A stretch of 64,000 nucleotides of DNA, taken from Roseiarcus sp963807735. GTDB lineage: Bacteria; Pseudomonadota; Alphaproteobacteria; Rhizobiales; Beijerinckiaceae. Location of the stretch: contig CAWEDI010000027.1 in the NCBI GenBank assembly GCA_963807735.1, positions 39,333-103,332 of the forward strand. The letters are read 5' to 3'. Positions 38,464-45,490 of this stretch are shown here, piece after piece; within the stretch, counting starts at the first letter, position 1, and each line of letters opens with the position of its first letter. The notes beneath the pieces are model-generated. The model did not search any database, was not told where the DNA came from, and worked only from the letters and a program-made list of their open reading frames with translations. A program made the position numbers and the translations under genes.

Positions 38464-39075
38464 ATGGCTATCAAACTCAACGAAGTCCAAGTCGCGCTTA
38501 TCAGCGCGGCGGCGCAGCGCGACGACCGGCACATCAGCCTTCCCGACGGGCGTGGCAAGGCGGCGGCGCGAAAGGCTGCAAGCGCGCTGCTGGCGTCCGG
38601 AATGGCGCGCGAGGTTCGCGCGCAGGGAGAGGCGCCCGTCTGGCGTCACGACAATGACAACCAGCGCGCCTTCGCTCTCAAATTGACCGCTCTTGGCGCC
38701 AAGGCGATTGAGCAAACCGCCGATGACAGTAATGCTGAGCCACAACCAAAGCCGCACAGCGAGAAACAAGACGCGCCGAAGCAGGAGGGGCACGCGGCCC
38801 TTCGCAATGACGAAGCGATTGCGCGGAACCAGTCGCCCGCGGCCCTCGTCGCGCCCCGCACCGGAACCAAGATTGACAAGGTCGTCAAGATGCTGAGCCG
38901 ACCCGAGGGTGCGACCCTGGAGGCGCTCGCCCAGGCCAGCGGTTGGTTGCTTCACACAACCTCCGCGGCTTTGACGGGTTTGAGAAAGCGTGGCTACAAC
39001 ATTGAACGCTCGCGCGATTTGGACGCAGGCCCTTCGGTCTACCGTCTAATGCAGCCAGCCCGGACGGAGGCCTAA
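38464..39075 (+). CDS. DUF3489-domain protein
   Basis: A 203-residue protein. Residues about 1-80 are an N-terminal helical part ('KLNEVQVALISAAAQRDDRHI'), followed by a polar linker. Residues about 130-200 are the DUF3489 domain: 'GTKIDKVVKMLSRPEGATLEALAQASGWLLHTTSAALTG' (in pieces) and 'LRKRGYNIERSRD', a winged-helix-like fold that probably binds DNA. It is followed by DUF2924 and a serine recombinase, a three-gene set seen repeatedly in alphaproteobacteria. Only three bases separate it from the next gene, so they form an operon. A likely role is as a regulator or accessory factor for the recombinase (inference). Confidence 0.88.
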   Translation: MAIKLNEVQVALISAAAQRDDRHISLPDGRGKAAARKAASALLASGMAREVRAQGEAPVWRHDNDNQRAFALKLTALGAKAIEQTADDSNAEPQPKPHSEKQDAPKQEGHAALRNDEAIARNQSPAALVAPRTGTKIDKVVKMLSRPEGATLEALAQASGWLLHTTSAALTGLRKRGYNIERSRDLDAGPSVYRLMQPARTEA

Positions 39076-39078
39076 TAC

Positions 39079-39702
39079 GTGCCTCCTCGAGGGATCAAAA
39101 AAGCAGGCGAGGCCGAGGCCTCGGCTGCCAAGGCGAGGGAGCCGCCTCGGGCGCGCAATCCCATGCCCTCCGAGGGCGATCTCATTCGTCGCCGATGGCG
39201 CTCGCTGATGGGCCGTCCGCCGCCTAAGAGGCTTCCCCTTGCGCTGATGGAGCGGATTCTCGCCTGGCGCGAGCAGGTCGCTGAGGTCGGCGACATCGGC
39301 TCACGCTCGCGAGCAATCCTTGCCGCGGCGCTCGATGGCAAGTTGGTGAGCGCCGGGAAGAAAGGCGAGGTCGAAGGCAGCGGGGGCATGGGCGACCAAG
39401 ACCCATCTCAACGCCGGGCTCGGGCGGCGATCCGCGTCGGGACGGTGCTGGTTCGAGAACACGCGGGTGTCCTGCATCGCGTCAACGTCGTGGCGGACGG
39501 TTTCGAATGGGAGGGGCGCATATACGCAAGCCTCTCCGCCGTCGCCCGCGCCATCACCGGCGTCCGATGGAACGGACGCCGCTTCTTCGCCCTCGACCGC
39601 GCGGCAAGCCAGCCGACGTTGCGAACGACCGGTGAGCCAGCCGCCGAAGGCCGAAGAGCCATGGGCGCGCGGGCCACTCCCTCCCCGACCGGAGGCGGCT
39701 GA
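39079..39702 (+). CDS. DUF2924-domain protein
   Basis: A 207-residue protein, starting with GTG at 39079. The DUF2924 core is visible: 'LIRRRWRSLMGRPPPKRLPLALMERILAWR' and, later, 'IRVGTVLVREHAGVLHRVNVVADGFEWEGRIYASLSAVARAITGVRWNGRRFF' (in pieces), where the second block resembles a small beta domain that touches DNA. The gene overlaps the recombinase start by one base (TGATG). It is the constant middle partner in DUF3489-DUF2924-recombinase cassettes. Its molecular role is not established. Confidence 0.88.
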   Translation: MPPRGIKKAGEAEASAAKAREPPRARNPMPSEGDLIRRRWRSLMGRPPPKRLPLALMERILAWREQVAEVGDIGSRSRAILAAALDGKLVSAGKKGEVEGSGGMGDQDPSQRRARAAIRVGTVLVREHAGVLHRVNVVADGFEWEGRIYASLSAVARAITGVRWNGRRFFALDRAASQPTLRTTGEPAAEGRRAMGARATPSPTGGG

Positions 39703-41378
39703 TGAGCGCCTCCCTTCGCTGCGCCATCTACACCCGCGTCTCGACCGACGCCGGTCTCGAGCAGGAATTCAATTCTCTCGACGCACAACGGGAATCGGCC
39801 GAGGCCTACATCAAGAGCCAGGCGCACGAGGGCTGGCGGCTCGTGCGTGAGCACTTTGACGACGGCGGCTATTCCGGCGGCTCCATGGATCGCCCGGCGC
39901 TGCAGAACCTCCTCGAGCGTGTCCGCGAGCGCAGGATCGATGTCATCGTCGTCTACAAGGTCGACAGGCTGACCCGCTCGCTCGCCGATTTCGCCAAGCT
40001 GGTGGAAGCCTTCGACGCGCACGGGGTCGCCTTCGTCTCGGTCACCCAGTCCTTCAACACCACGACCAGTATGGGGCGGTTGACCCTCAATGTGCTGCTT
40101 TCCTTCGCCCAGTTCGAGCGCGAGGTCACGGCTGAGCGGATACGCGACAAGATCGCGGCGTCCAAGAAGAAGGGCCTATGGATGGGAGGGGTCGTACCCC
40201 TCGGGTATCGGGTGAGCGAGCGCAAGCTTCTCGTCGAAGAGCAGGAAGCCGCCCTTGTGCGCCAAATCTTCGCCCTCTACCTCGAACTCGGATCGGTTCG
40301 TGCGCTGCAAAGCGAACTACGGCGACGTGATATTCGCAGCCGGGTTCGAAGGCTTGCGTCAGGCCGTATCATCGGCGGAATCCACTTCACCAACGGACCG
40401 CTATATCGACTGCTGAGTAACCGCATTTTTCTGGGCGAGATCAATCATCGCGGACAGTCCTTCCCCGGCGAGCATGTGGCGATCGTCGACGCCGAGATAT
40501 TCGCCCAAGTTCAAGCAAAGCTCGATGGCCAGCGCCTGTCGCGCGTCGACCGACTGAAATCCAACGCGCTGCTAACGGGCAAACTCTTCAACGAAGTCGG
40601 AGATCGCATGTCGCCGACGCATGCGAACAAGCAGAGTGTACGCTATCGATACTACATCTCCGCGGCTGCGATGCAGGGGAGAGAGCGAGCAGTACGCGCT
40701 GCCCATCGTCTTCCCGCTCCCGCCCTCGAGGCTGCAATCATCGCGGCATTGCGTTCGGCGATCGGAGAACGGACCTCGAAGACGAACATCGAGGTGGAAG
40801 GGATCCAGCCTGCATCCGGCCGCGCATATTTACACAAGCCAATTGCGGGGCGACCGCATCAGCTATCCGATGCGTCGACCTTAAGTTCTACTGCGGAAGC
40901 GAAATCCCTGATCGACGCTCATCTCGCACGCGCGATCGTCCATTCCAATCGACTAGAGATCGAATATCGCGCCGATCTCGAAGACCCGCATGCGACTGAG
41001 ACTCTATTCGTTCCTTGGGCCAAGCCCGCCATGCATGTGCGGCGCGCGATCCTCCTCCCCACATCATCTGACGGCCAAAACCGCAGAATGGAGGGCGAGG
41101 AACGCGATCGCTTGCTCGTTGCGATCGTGCAGGCACGCTCTTGGCTCGAGGGTCTGATCAAAGGAACGATCCCCGACCTTGCCGATATCGCTGCGACGTC
41201 CGGTCGCACAGAGCGCTCGGTCCGCATGACTCTGTCGCTTGCGTTTCTCGATCCGGCCCTCGTTACCGCCGCATGCTCGGGAACGTTGCCGCGCGGATAT
41301 GGCGTCACGCGCCTCATGGAGCTTCCGCCGCGGTTTGTGGACCAATGGCGCGCTTTGGGTCTGAGGCGACCCACCTAA
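39702..41378 (+). CDS. large serine recombinase (site-specific integrase/resolvase)
   Basis: A 558-residue serine recombinase. The N-terminal resolvase domain (about 5-150) has 'CAIYTRVSTDAGLEQEFNSLDAQRE' type start with the catalytic Ser14 ('RVSTD'), 'VYKVDRLTRSLADF' and 'SFAQFEREVTAERIRDKI'. Residues about 165-290 form the recombinase domain ('GVVPLGYRVSERKLLVEEQEA', 'LLSNRIFLGEINHRGQSFPGEH'). The usual Cys-rich zinc ribbon is weak or absent here, as in many rhizobial relatives. It cuts and rejoins DNA at short specific sites. It probably moves or once moved the surrounding island; the tRNA gene 380 bases downstream is a possible boundary marker. Confidence 0.92.
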   Translation: MSASLRCAIYTRVSTDAGLEQEFNSLDAQRESAEAYIKSQAHEGWRLVREHFDDGGYSGGSMDRPALQNLLERVRERRIDVIVVYKVDRLTRSLADFAKLVEAFDAHGVAFVSVTQSFNTTTSMGRLTLNVLLSFAQFEREVTAERIRDKIAASKKKGLWMGGVVPLGYRVSERKLLVEEQEAALVRQIFALYLELGSVRALQSELRRRDIRSRVRRLASGRIIGGIHFTNGPLYRLLSNRIFLGEINHRGQSFPGEHVAIVDAEIFAQVQAKLDGQRLSRVDRLKSNALLTGKLFNEVGDRMSPTHANKQSVRYRYYISAAAMQGRERAVRAAHRLPAPALEAAIIAALRSAIGERTSKTNIEVEGIQPASGRAYLHKPIAGRPHQLSDASTLSSTAEAKSLIDAHLARAIVHSNRLEIEYRADLEDPHATETLFVPWAKPAMHVRRAILLPTSSDGQNRRMEGEERDRLLVAIVQARSWLEGLIKGTIPDLADIAATSGRTERSVRMTLSLAFLDPALVTAACSGTLPRGYGVTRLMELPPRFVDQWRALGLRRPT

Positions 41379-41754
41379 TCAGCTCGTCTCCCTGATCTCC
41401 ATCCTACTCCTAATCCATTAAGCGCCCGAAGCACTGAGAGTTCTACCCGGCAGCGTTGCCCACGATATCAAAGGCAATAGTTTGCTCGTACGAACCAAGT
41501 TCGGCCCAGCGTAGGACGCGAGCGTCTCTGATTTCAAGCGTTTGCCTCCCCCTCAAACTGGATCTCCTCAAGCGGAGCCTCCGCGACTCCACGGAAACAC
41601 AAAAAGAGCGGCCAGAGACAAGGCGCTGAAATCGCCCACGAGCGCCCTACAGGCGTGACCAAGAGACCGAAATTGGGGGTCACCGCGCTGCAACCCCCGG
41701 CAAACACGGCCGAATTTCTCAGCGCCCGAAATGCCCCAGAAATCGCGGAATTGC
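41379..41754. other. intergenic stretch between recombinase and tRNA
   Basis: About 375 bases. It lies downstream of both the recombinase and the tRNA 3' end, so it should be the junction between accessory and core DNA. I found no obvious second copy of the tRNA 3' end in the window. Confidence 0.4.
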
Positions 41755-41830
41755 TGGTGGGCCGGGAGGGACTCGAACCCCCAACCAGACCGTTATGAGC
41801 GGCCGGCTCTAACCATTGAGCTACCGGCCC
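41755..41830 (-). tRNA. tRNA with CAT anticodon (Ile2 or elongator Met)
   Basis: A complete 76-nt cloverleaf on the minus strand. The acceptor stem GGGCCGG pairs with CCGGCCC; the D arm is GCTC/GAGC; the anticodon loop is CTCATAA (anticodon CAT) on stem GGCCG/CGGTC; the T arm has the standard TTCGAGT loop; CCA is encoded. The loop context fits both tRNA-Ile with lysidine at C34 and elongator tRNA-Met; I cannot decide between them by eye. Initiator tRNA is excluded because the acceptor start is fully paired and the three G-C pairs of the initiator anticodon stem are missing. Its 3' end faces the recombinase cassette. Confidence 0.93.
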
Positions 41831-41949
41831 GGCCAACGCCGGGAGGTCCCCGCTTTAGCGGGCCGGGACACGGCGCGCAACGGCGCGCAATTCGCGGCGG
41901 CCGGCGGTGGTTTTGTTTTTGCCCGGCGAAGGACTATGTTCCCGCCGCC

Positions 41950-42618
41950 ATGCAAACCGGGACATTCGTCCTCGCCCCGAGCGCCGACGCCGCGCGCGCA
42001 CGCGCCTTCCTCAGGGCGCGCCGACACTCGCGCCACGTCTGGGCGGCGCGGCGCGCCGTCGAATTCGGCGTCGTCGGCGCGGTCGTGATCTTCGCCGCGG
42101 TCGCGCTCGTGCGCAACTTTGCGCGCGGCCTGCCCGGCGTCTCGTTCGAGGGCATCGGCATCGAGGGCGGACGCATCACGATGGACCGGCCGCGGCTGAC
42201 CGGCGCCCGCCCCGGCGGCGGCGGCTACGCCATCACCGCCGTCAAGGCGATGCAGGACGCCGCCCATCCCGGCGACGTCGACCTCGCCCTGATCGGCGGC
42301 GACATCACCACGCCGGACCGCGAAACGAGCCGGCTTTCCGCGAATTCCGGCCGCTACCAGGGCGAAGGCGAGACGCTCGACCTCGAAGGCGACGTGCGGC
42401 TGACCAATTCTCGCTACGAAATCTTCCTGAAAAGCGTCCACATCGAATTCAAGAAGGGCGACTACGTGTCGAAGGAGCCGGTCACCGTGCGCATCCTGCC
42501 GGACGTGAAGATCGACGCCGAGTCGTTCGAAGCGCGGGACGGCGGCGCCCAAGTGCGGTTCGCCGGCCATGTGCGCTCGCTGATCCGCGGCGGCGCCGTC
42601 ACGAGCGTGGCGCCATGA
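41950..42618 (+). CDS. lptC: LPS transport protein LptC
   Basis: A 222-residue protein. Residues about 38-56 form a single N-terminal membrane anchor ('FGVVGAVVIFAAVALV'), followed by a periplasmic OstA-like beta domain ('GRITMDRPRLTG', 'SANSGRYQGEGETLDLEGDVRLTNS'). LptC joins the inner-membrane LptBFG complex to the periplasmic bridge LptA during lipopolysaccharide export. The frame is open further upstream into the tRNA, but only ATG 41950 fits the family length. Overlaps lptA by four bases (ATGA). First gene of the lptCAB run. Confidence 0.9.
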   Translation: MQTGTFVLAPSADAARARAFLRARRHSRHVWAARRAVEFGVVGAVVIFAAVALVRNFARGLPGVSFEGIGIEGGRITMDRPRLTGARPGGGGYAITAVKAMQDAAHPGDVDLALIGGDITTPDRETSRLSANSGRYQGEGETLDLEGDVRLTNSRYEIFLKSVHIEFKKGDYVSKEPVTVRILPDVKIDAESFEARDGGAQVRFAGHVRSLIRGGAVTSVAP

Positions 42619-43217
42619 GGCGGGCCTTCCTCGCCGTCCTCGCCCTCGGACTGGCTCCCGCCGCCGCGGCTCCGACCAAGAGCGGCAGTCAACCGGTGTC
42701 GATCCTGCCCGGCGGCGACGCCAAGCAGCCGATCTCGATCGAGGCCGATCAACTCGACTATTTCGAGAAGGAGGGCAAGGCGGTCTACAACGGCCACGTC
42801 GTCGTCGTGCAAGGCGACACCAAGCTGACCTGCTCGAAGCTGACCATCCTGATGGAGAAGTCCGCGCCGGCGGGATCGGCGCCGACGCCGACCCCCACGC
42901 CGGCGAAAGCCGACGCGCCTGGGGCGAGCGCGGACGCCTCCAGCCGGCTCAAGCACATGGATTGCGCCGGCCCGGTGACGGTCGCCTCGAAGACCCAGAC
43001 CGCGACCGCCGACAACGGCAGCTACGACAAGGGCCACAACAATGTCGTGCTCATCGGCCATGTCGTGCTGACCGACGGGCGCAACGTCACCAAAGGCGAC
43101 CGGCTGGTCTACGACCTCACCTCAGGACAGGCCGCGGTGCAAGGCGGCGGCGCGCGCGTGCAAGGCCTGTTCCTGCCCGGCAGCGCCGATTCGGCGAGCG
43201 GCGCGAAGAAGAAATAG
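42615..43217 (+). CDS. lptA: LPS transport periplasmic protein LptA
   Basis: A 200-residue protein with a signal peptide (about 1-19, 'RRAFLAVLALGLAPAAAA') and an OstA/LptA domain: 'PISIEADQLDYFEKEGKAVYNGHVVVVQG', 'LTCSKLTILME' and 'VVLIGHVVLTDGRNVTKGDRLVYDL' (read in pieces). A Pro/Ala-rich insert ('PAGSAPTPTPTPAKADAPG') splits the domain, as in many alphaproteobacteria. LptA forms the periplasmic bridge that carries LPS to LptDE. ATG 42615 overlaps the lptC stop; lptB starts directly after its TAG. Confidence 0.92.
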   Translation: MRRAFLAVLALGLAPAAAAPTKSGSQPVSILPGGDAKQPISIEADQLDYFEKEGKAVYNGHVVVVQGDTKLTCSKLTILMEKSAPAGSAPTPTPTPAKADAPGASADASSRLKHMDCAGPVTVASKTQTATADNGSYDKGHNNVVLIGHVVLTDGRNVTKGDRLVYDLTSGQAAVQGGGARVQGLFLPGSADSASGAKKK

Positions 43218-44044
43218 ATGACGCGTCACGTCGAAAATTTCGCCGGGGAGGTGCGCGCAGTCGGCGTGACCGATGTACCTTCGCCGATCGACGGGGCTCC
43301 TGCGGCGCCCGTGTCGGCGGTGGGGACGCTCGCGGTCTATCAATCTGGGCAAGCGTTACGGGGCGCGCGCAAGTCGTGCAGGACGTGTCGCTGGTGGTGC
43401 GGCAGGGCGAGGCGGTCGGGCTGCTCGGACCCAACGGCGCCGGCAAGACCACGGTGTTCTACATGATCACCGGCCTGGTGAAGCCGGACAAGGGCGTCAT
43501 CGCCCTCGACGGCGCCGACGTCACCGGCCTGCCGATGTATCAGCGCGCCCGGCTCGGCGTCGGCTATTTGCCGCAGGAAGCCTCGATCTTCCGCGGCCTC
43601 AACGTCGAGGACAACATCCGCGCCGTGCTCGAAGTCAACGAGCGCGACAAGGCCAAGCGCGAGCGCCGGCTCGAACAATTGCTGGAGGAGTTCGATATCG
43701 CGCGGCTGCGCAAGGCGCCCTCGATCGCGCTGTCCGGCGGCGAGCGGCGGCGCTGCGAGATCGCGCGGGCGCTGGCCGCGCGGCCGGCGTTCATCCTGCT
43801 CGACGAGCCGTTCGCCGGCATCGACCCGATCGCCGTCGGCGACATTCAGGACCTCGTGCGGCATTTGAAGCAGCGCGGCATCGGCGTGCTGATCACCGAC
43901 CACAACGTGCGCGAGACGCTAGGGCTCATCGACCGCGCCTACATCATCCACAGCGGGCGCGTGCTGACCGAGGGGCCGCCGGATGAGATCATCGAGCACC
44001 CCGACGCGCGGCGGCTTTATCTGGGCGAGAGTTTCAAGATGTGA
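43218..44044 (+). CDS. lptB: LPS export ABC ATPase LptB, N-terminus frame-disrupted
   Basis: The ATPase body from about 43375 is complete: Walker A 'GPNGAGKTT', Q loop 'LPQEASIF', signature 'LSGGERRRCEIARAL', Walker B 'FILLDEPFAGIDP' and H-loop 'DHNVRET'. It powers LPS extraction with LptFG. The N-terminus is odd. ATG 43218 directly follows lptA and reads 'MTRHVENFAGEVRAVG' up to 'GTLAVY', the next residues 'NLGKRYGAR' are in a second frame, and 'QVVQDVSLVVRQGEAVGLL' in a third. Removing one base at about 43341 and one at about 43366 gives 'AVYNLGKRYGARQVVQD', the normal LptB start. Because LptB is normally essential, sequence error is the simplest explanation; the alternative is a shortened LptB starting at GTG near 43376. 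No rpoN follows. Confidence 0.83.
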
Positions 44045-44070
44045 TTGCTTGACGAGCGCGCCACAACCGG

Positions 44071-44172
44071 CATTGCGAGCGTCAGCGAAGCAATCCATGG
44101 CGCCGCCGCTGCCGTCCTATCTGAATTGCCTACGATCTCTCAGGGATGGATTGCTTCGCTTCGCTCGCAATG
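44071..44172. repeat. long inverted repeat (REP/MITE-like) between convergent genes
   Basis: Left arm 44071-44098 and right arm 44146-44172 are near-perfect reverse complements (CATTGCGAGCG…GCGAAGCAATCCAT), separated by a 47-base spacer. The right arm is followed by GACGGTTTTTA, so the structure may also end transcription of lptB. This type of 'CATTGCGAGCGAAGCGAAGCAATCC' palindrome is common between genes in several alphaproteobacteria. Confidence 0.8.
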
Positions 44173-44194
44173 ACGGTTTTTACAAACAAGTCTT

Positions 44195-44524
44195 TCACTC
44201 ATCTTCGCCAAACCGATCCGCCACCAGCGCCGCCAGCGCTTCGATCGCCTCTTTCGCCTGCGCGCCGCGCGCGGCGACGGTGATGGTCGAGCCGATGCCC
44301 GCGCCCAGCGTCAAAATCCCCATGATGGAATCCCCGCCGACGGTCTCGCCGCAACGCGTAACGCTGATCTCGGCGTCGAAGCGGTCGACGCATTGCACGA
44401 ATTTCGCGGTGGCGCGCGCGTGAAGGCCCTTGCGGTTGACGATTTTGAGTTCGCGCCATTCGGCGCCGGTGAGATCGGGCGGCGGCGGACAGGGTTGCCC
44501 GTCCTCGTCGAGCTCTTCGATCAT
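44195..44524 (-). CDS. ptsH: phosphocarrier protein HPr
   Basis: A 109-residue HPr with a 25-residue N-terminal extension. The phospho-acceptor His is in 'NRKGLHARATAKF' (His35), and the regulatory serine region 'GGDSIMGILTLGA' (Ser66, equal to Ser46 of classical HPr) is intact, fitting the HPr kinase coded upstream. In alphaproteobacteria without sugar-import PTS, HPr passes phosphate from EI-Ntr to EIIA proteins and reports metabolic state. ATG 44524 overlaps the EIIA stop by four bases. The order hprK-EIIA-HPr behind chvG-chvI is the conserved alphaproteobacterial arrangement. Confidence 0.93.
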   Translation of the reverse strand: MIEELDEDGQPCPPPPDLTGAEWRELKIVNRKGLHARATAKFVQCVDRFDAEISVTRCGETVGGDSIMGILTLGAGIGSTITVAARGAQAKEAIEALAALVADRFGEDE

Positions 44525-44922
44525 TTGGCGGTCAAGACCTTGCTGGCGACGGTTATGTATTTGCGCCCCGCATCGCGCGCCTCGATCACCGCGTGATCGA
44601 GTTCGGCGGTGTCGCGCAGCGTGGCGAGCTTGATCAGCATCGGCAGGTTGATGCCGCAAATCACTTCGATGCGGCCGCCCTCCATCGCCGAAATCGCGAG
44701 ATTGGACGGCGTGCCGCCGAACATGTCGGTCAGCAGCACGACGCCGCTGCCGTCCTGCACGCGCTGCGCGGCTTCGAGAATGTCGGAGCGGCGCTGCTCC
44801 ATGTCGTCCTCGGGACCGATCGCGATGGTCTCGAACTGCGACTGCGGCCCCACGACATGCTCTAGCGCGGCGCGAAAGCCGTCAGCGAGCTGCCCGTGGG
44901 TCACCAAGACCATGCCTATCAT
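44521..44922 (-). CDS. PTS EIIA component, mannose type
   Basis: A 133-residue EIIA-Man-like protein. The phosphorylated His is in 'MVLVTHGQLADGF' (His9). Further family blocks: 'GSGVVLLTDMFGGTPSNLAI' and 'EVICGINLPMLIKL'. There are no IIB, IIC or IID partners, so it is a regulatory EIIA that takes phosphate from HPr, not a sugar importer. The frame stays open upstream, but ATG 44922 places the His at its normal position. A 73-base gap separates it from hprK. Confidence 0.93.
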   Translation of the reverse strand: MIGMVLVTHGQLADGFRAALEHVVGPQSQFETIAIGPEDDMEQRRSDILEAAQRVQDGSGVVLLTDMFGGTPSNLAISAMEGGRIEVICGINLPMLIKLATLRDTAELDHAVIEARDAGRKYITVASKVLTAK

Positions 44923-44995
44923 CAACGCTTCACCACTCGTGGCCCATATAGCCCAGCGCGCAAGAGGCGCATTTTTGTGCGCTGCGGCGTATTGA

Positions 44996-45490
44996 TCAAG
45001 CGAAAACCGCTTCGTCGAGAACGTTTTTTCGCCAGTGTCTCCCATCGATCCGATGCAGCGCGGAGATCACCGCCAGTGCGCCATCCTCCACACCAGACGA
45101 TAAGTCTAAACGAAGTCTTGGCAACACGACGCCGTTCAAAGTTTCGTACTTGTCCGCCGCCTCCGGCATCCGCGGCGGCGTCGCTCCGCGCGCCGCGAGA
45201 TCGACGATCAGCCGCAGAACCGCGCGCGGTTCATGCGGCGCCTCGACCAGCCCCTCGCAACGTCGTTCGCAAATTCCCGCCAGAGCGGACGCGCCGCGCG
45301 CGATGAGCCGGCCCGACACGGCGTCGAGCCAGACGCGATCGTCGGCGACGAGCGCGGCGAAGCCGCCGTCCCGCCGCACGCGGTCGACCAGCGCGAGCGC
45401 CATCAGGCTTTTGCCGGCCCCGGAGACGCCCCGGAGAAGGACGCCGCGTTCGCCGACGAGGACAGCGGAAGCGTGAACGGAAAGGCTCAT
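44996..45490 (-). CDS. hprK: HPr kinase/phosphorylase, short alphaproteobacterial type
   Basis: A 164-residue protein holding only the C-terminal kinase domain of HprK, as usual in alphaproteobacteria. Walker A is 'RGVSGAGKSLMAL' (residues 20-32), followed by 'ALVADDRVWLDAVSGRLIARG' and a shortened C-terminal part. It phosphorylates the regulatory serine of HPr. ATG 45490 overlaps the chvG stop by four bases (ATGA), so kinase and sensor are translationally coupled; this links envelope sensing by ChvG with HPr phosphorylation. Confidence 0.92.
   Translation of the reverse strand: MSLSVHASAVLVGERGVLLRGVSGAGKSLMALALVDRVRRDGGFAALVADDRVWLDAVSGRLIARGASALAGICERRCEGLVEAPHEPRAVLRLIVDLAARGATPPRMPEAADKYETLNGVVLPRLRLDLSSGVEDGALAVISALHRIDGRHWRKNVLDEAVFA

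Noticed and set aside
33000..41754. Direct repeat of the tRNA 3' end marking the far island boundary
   Set aside because: I looked for a second copy of the tRNA 3' sequence (TTCGAGTCCC…CCGGCCC) within the accessory stretch and did not find one; it may lie outside the window or not exist.
41907..42614. Upstream extension of the lptA frame through lptC
   Set aside because: The extension is an Arg-rich shadow of lptC; lptA begins with a signal peptide at 42615.
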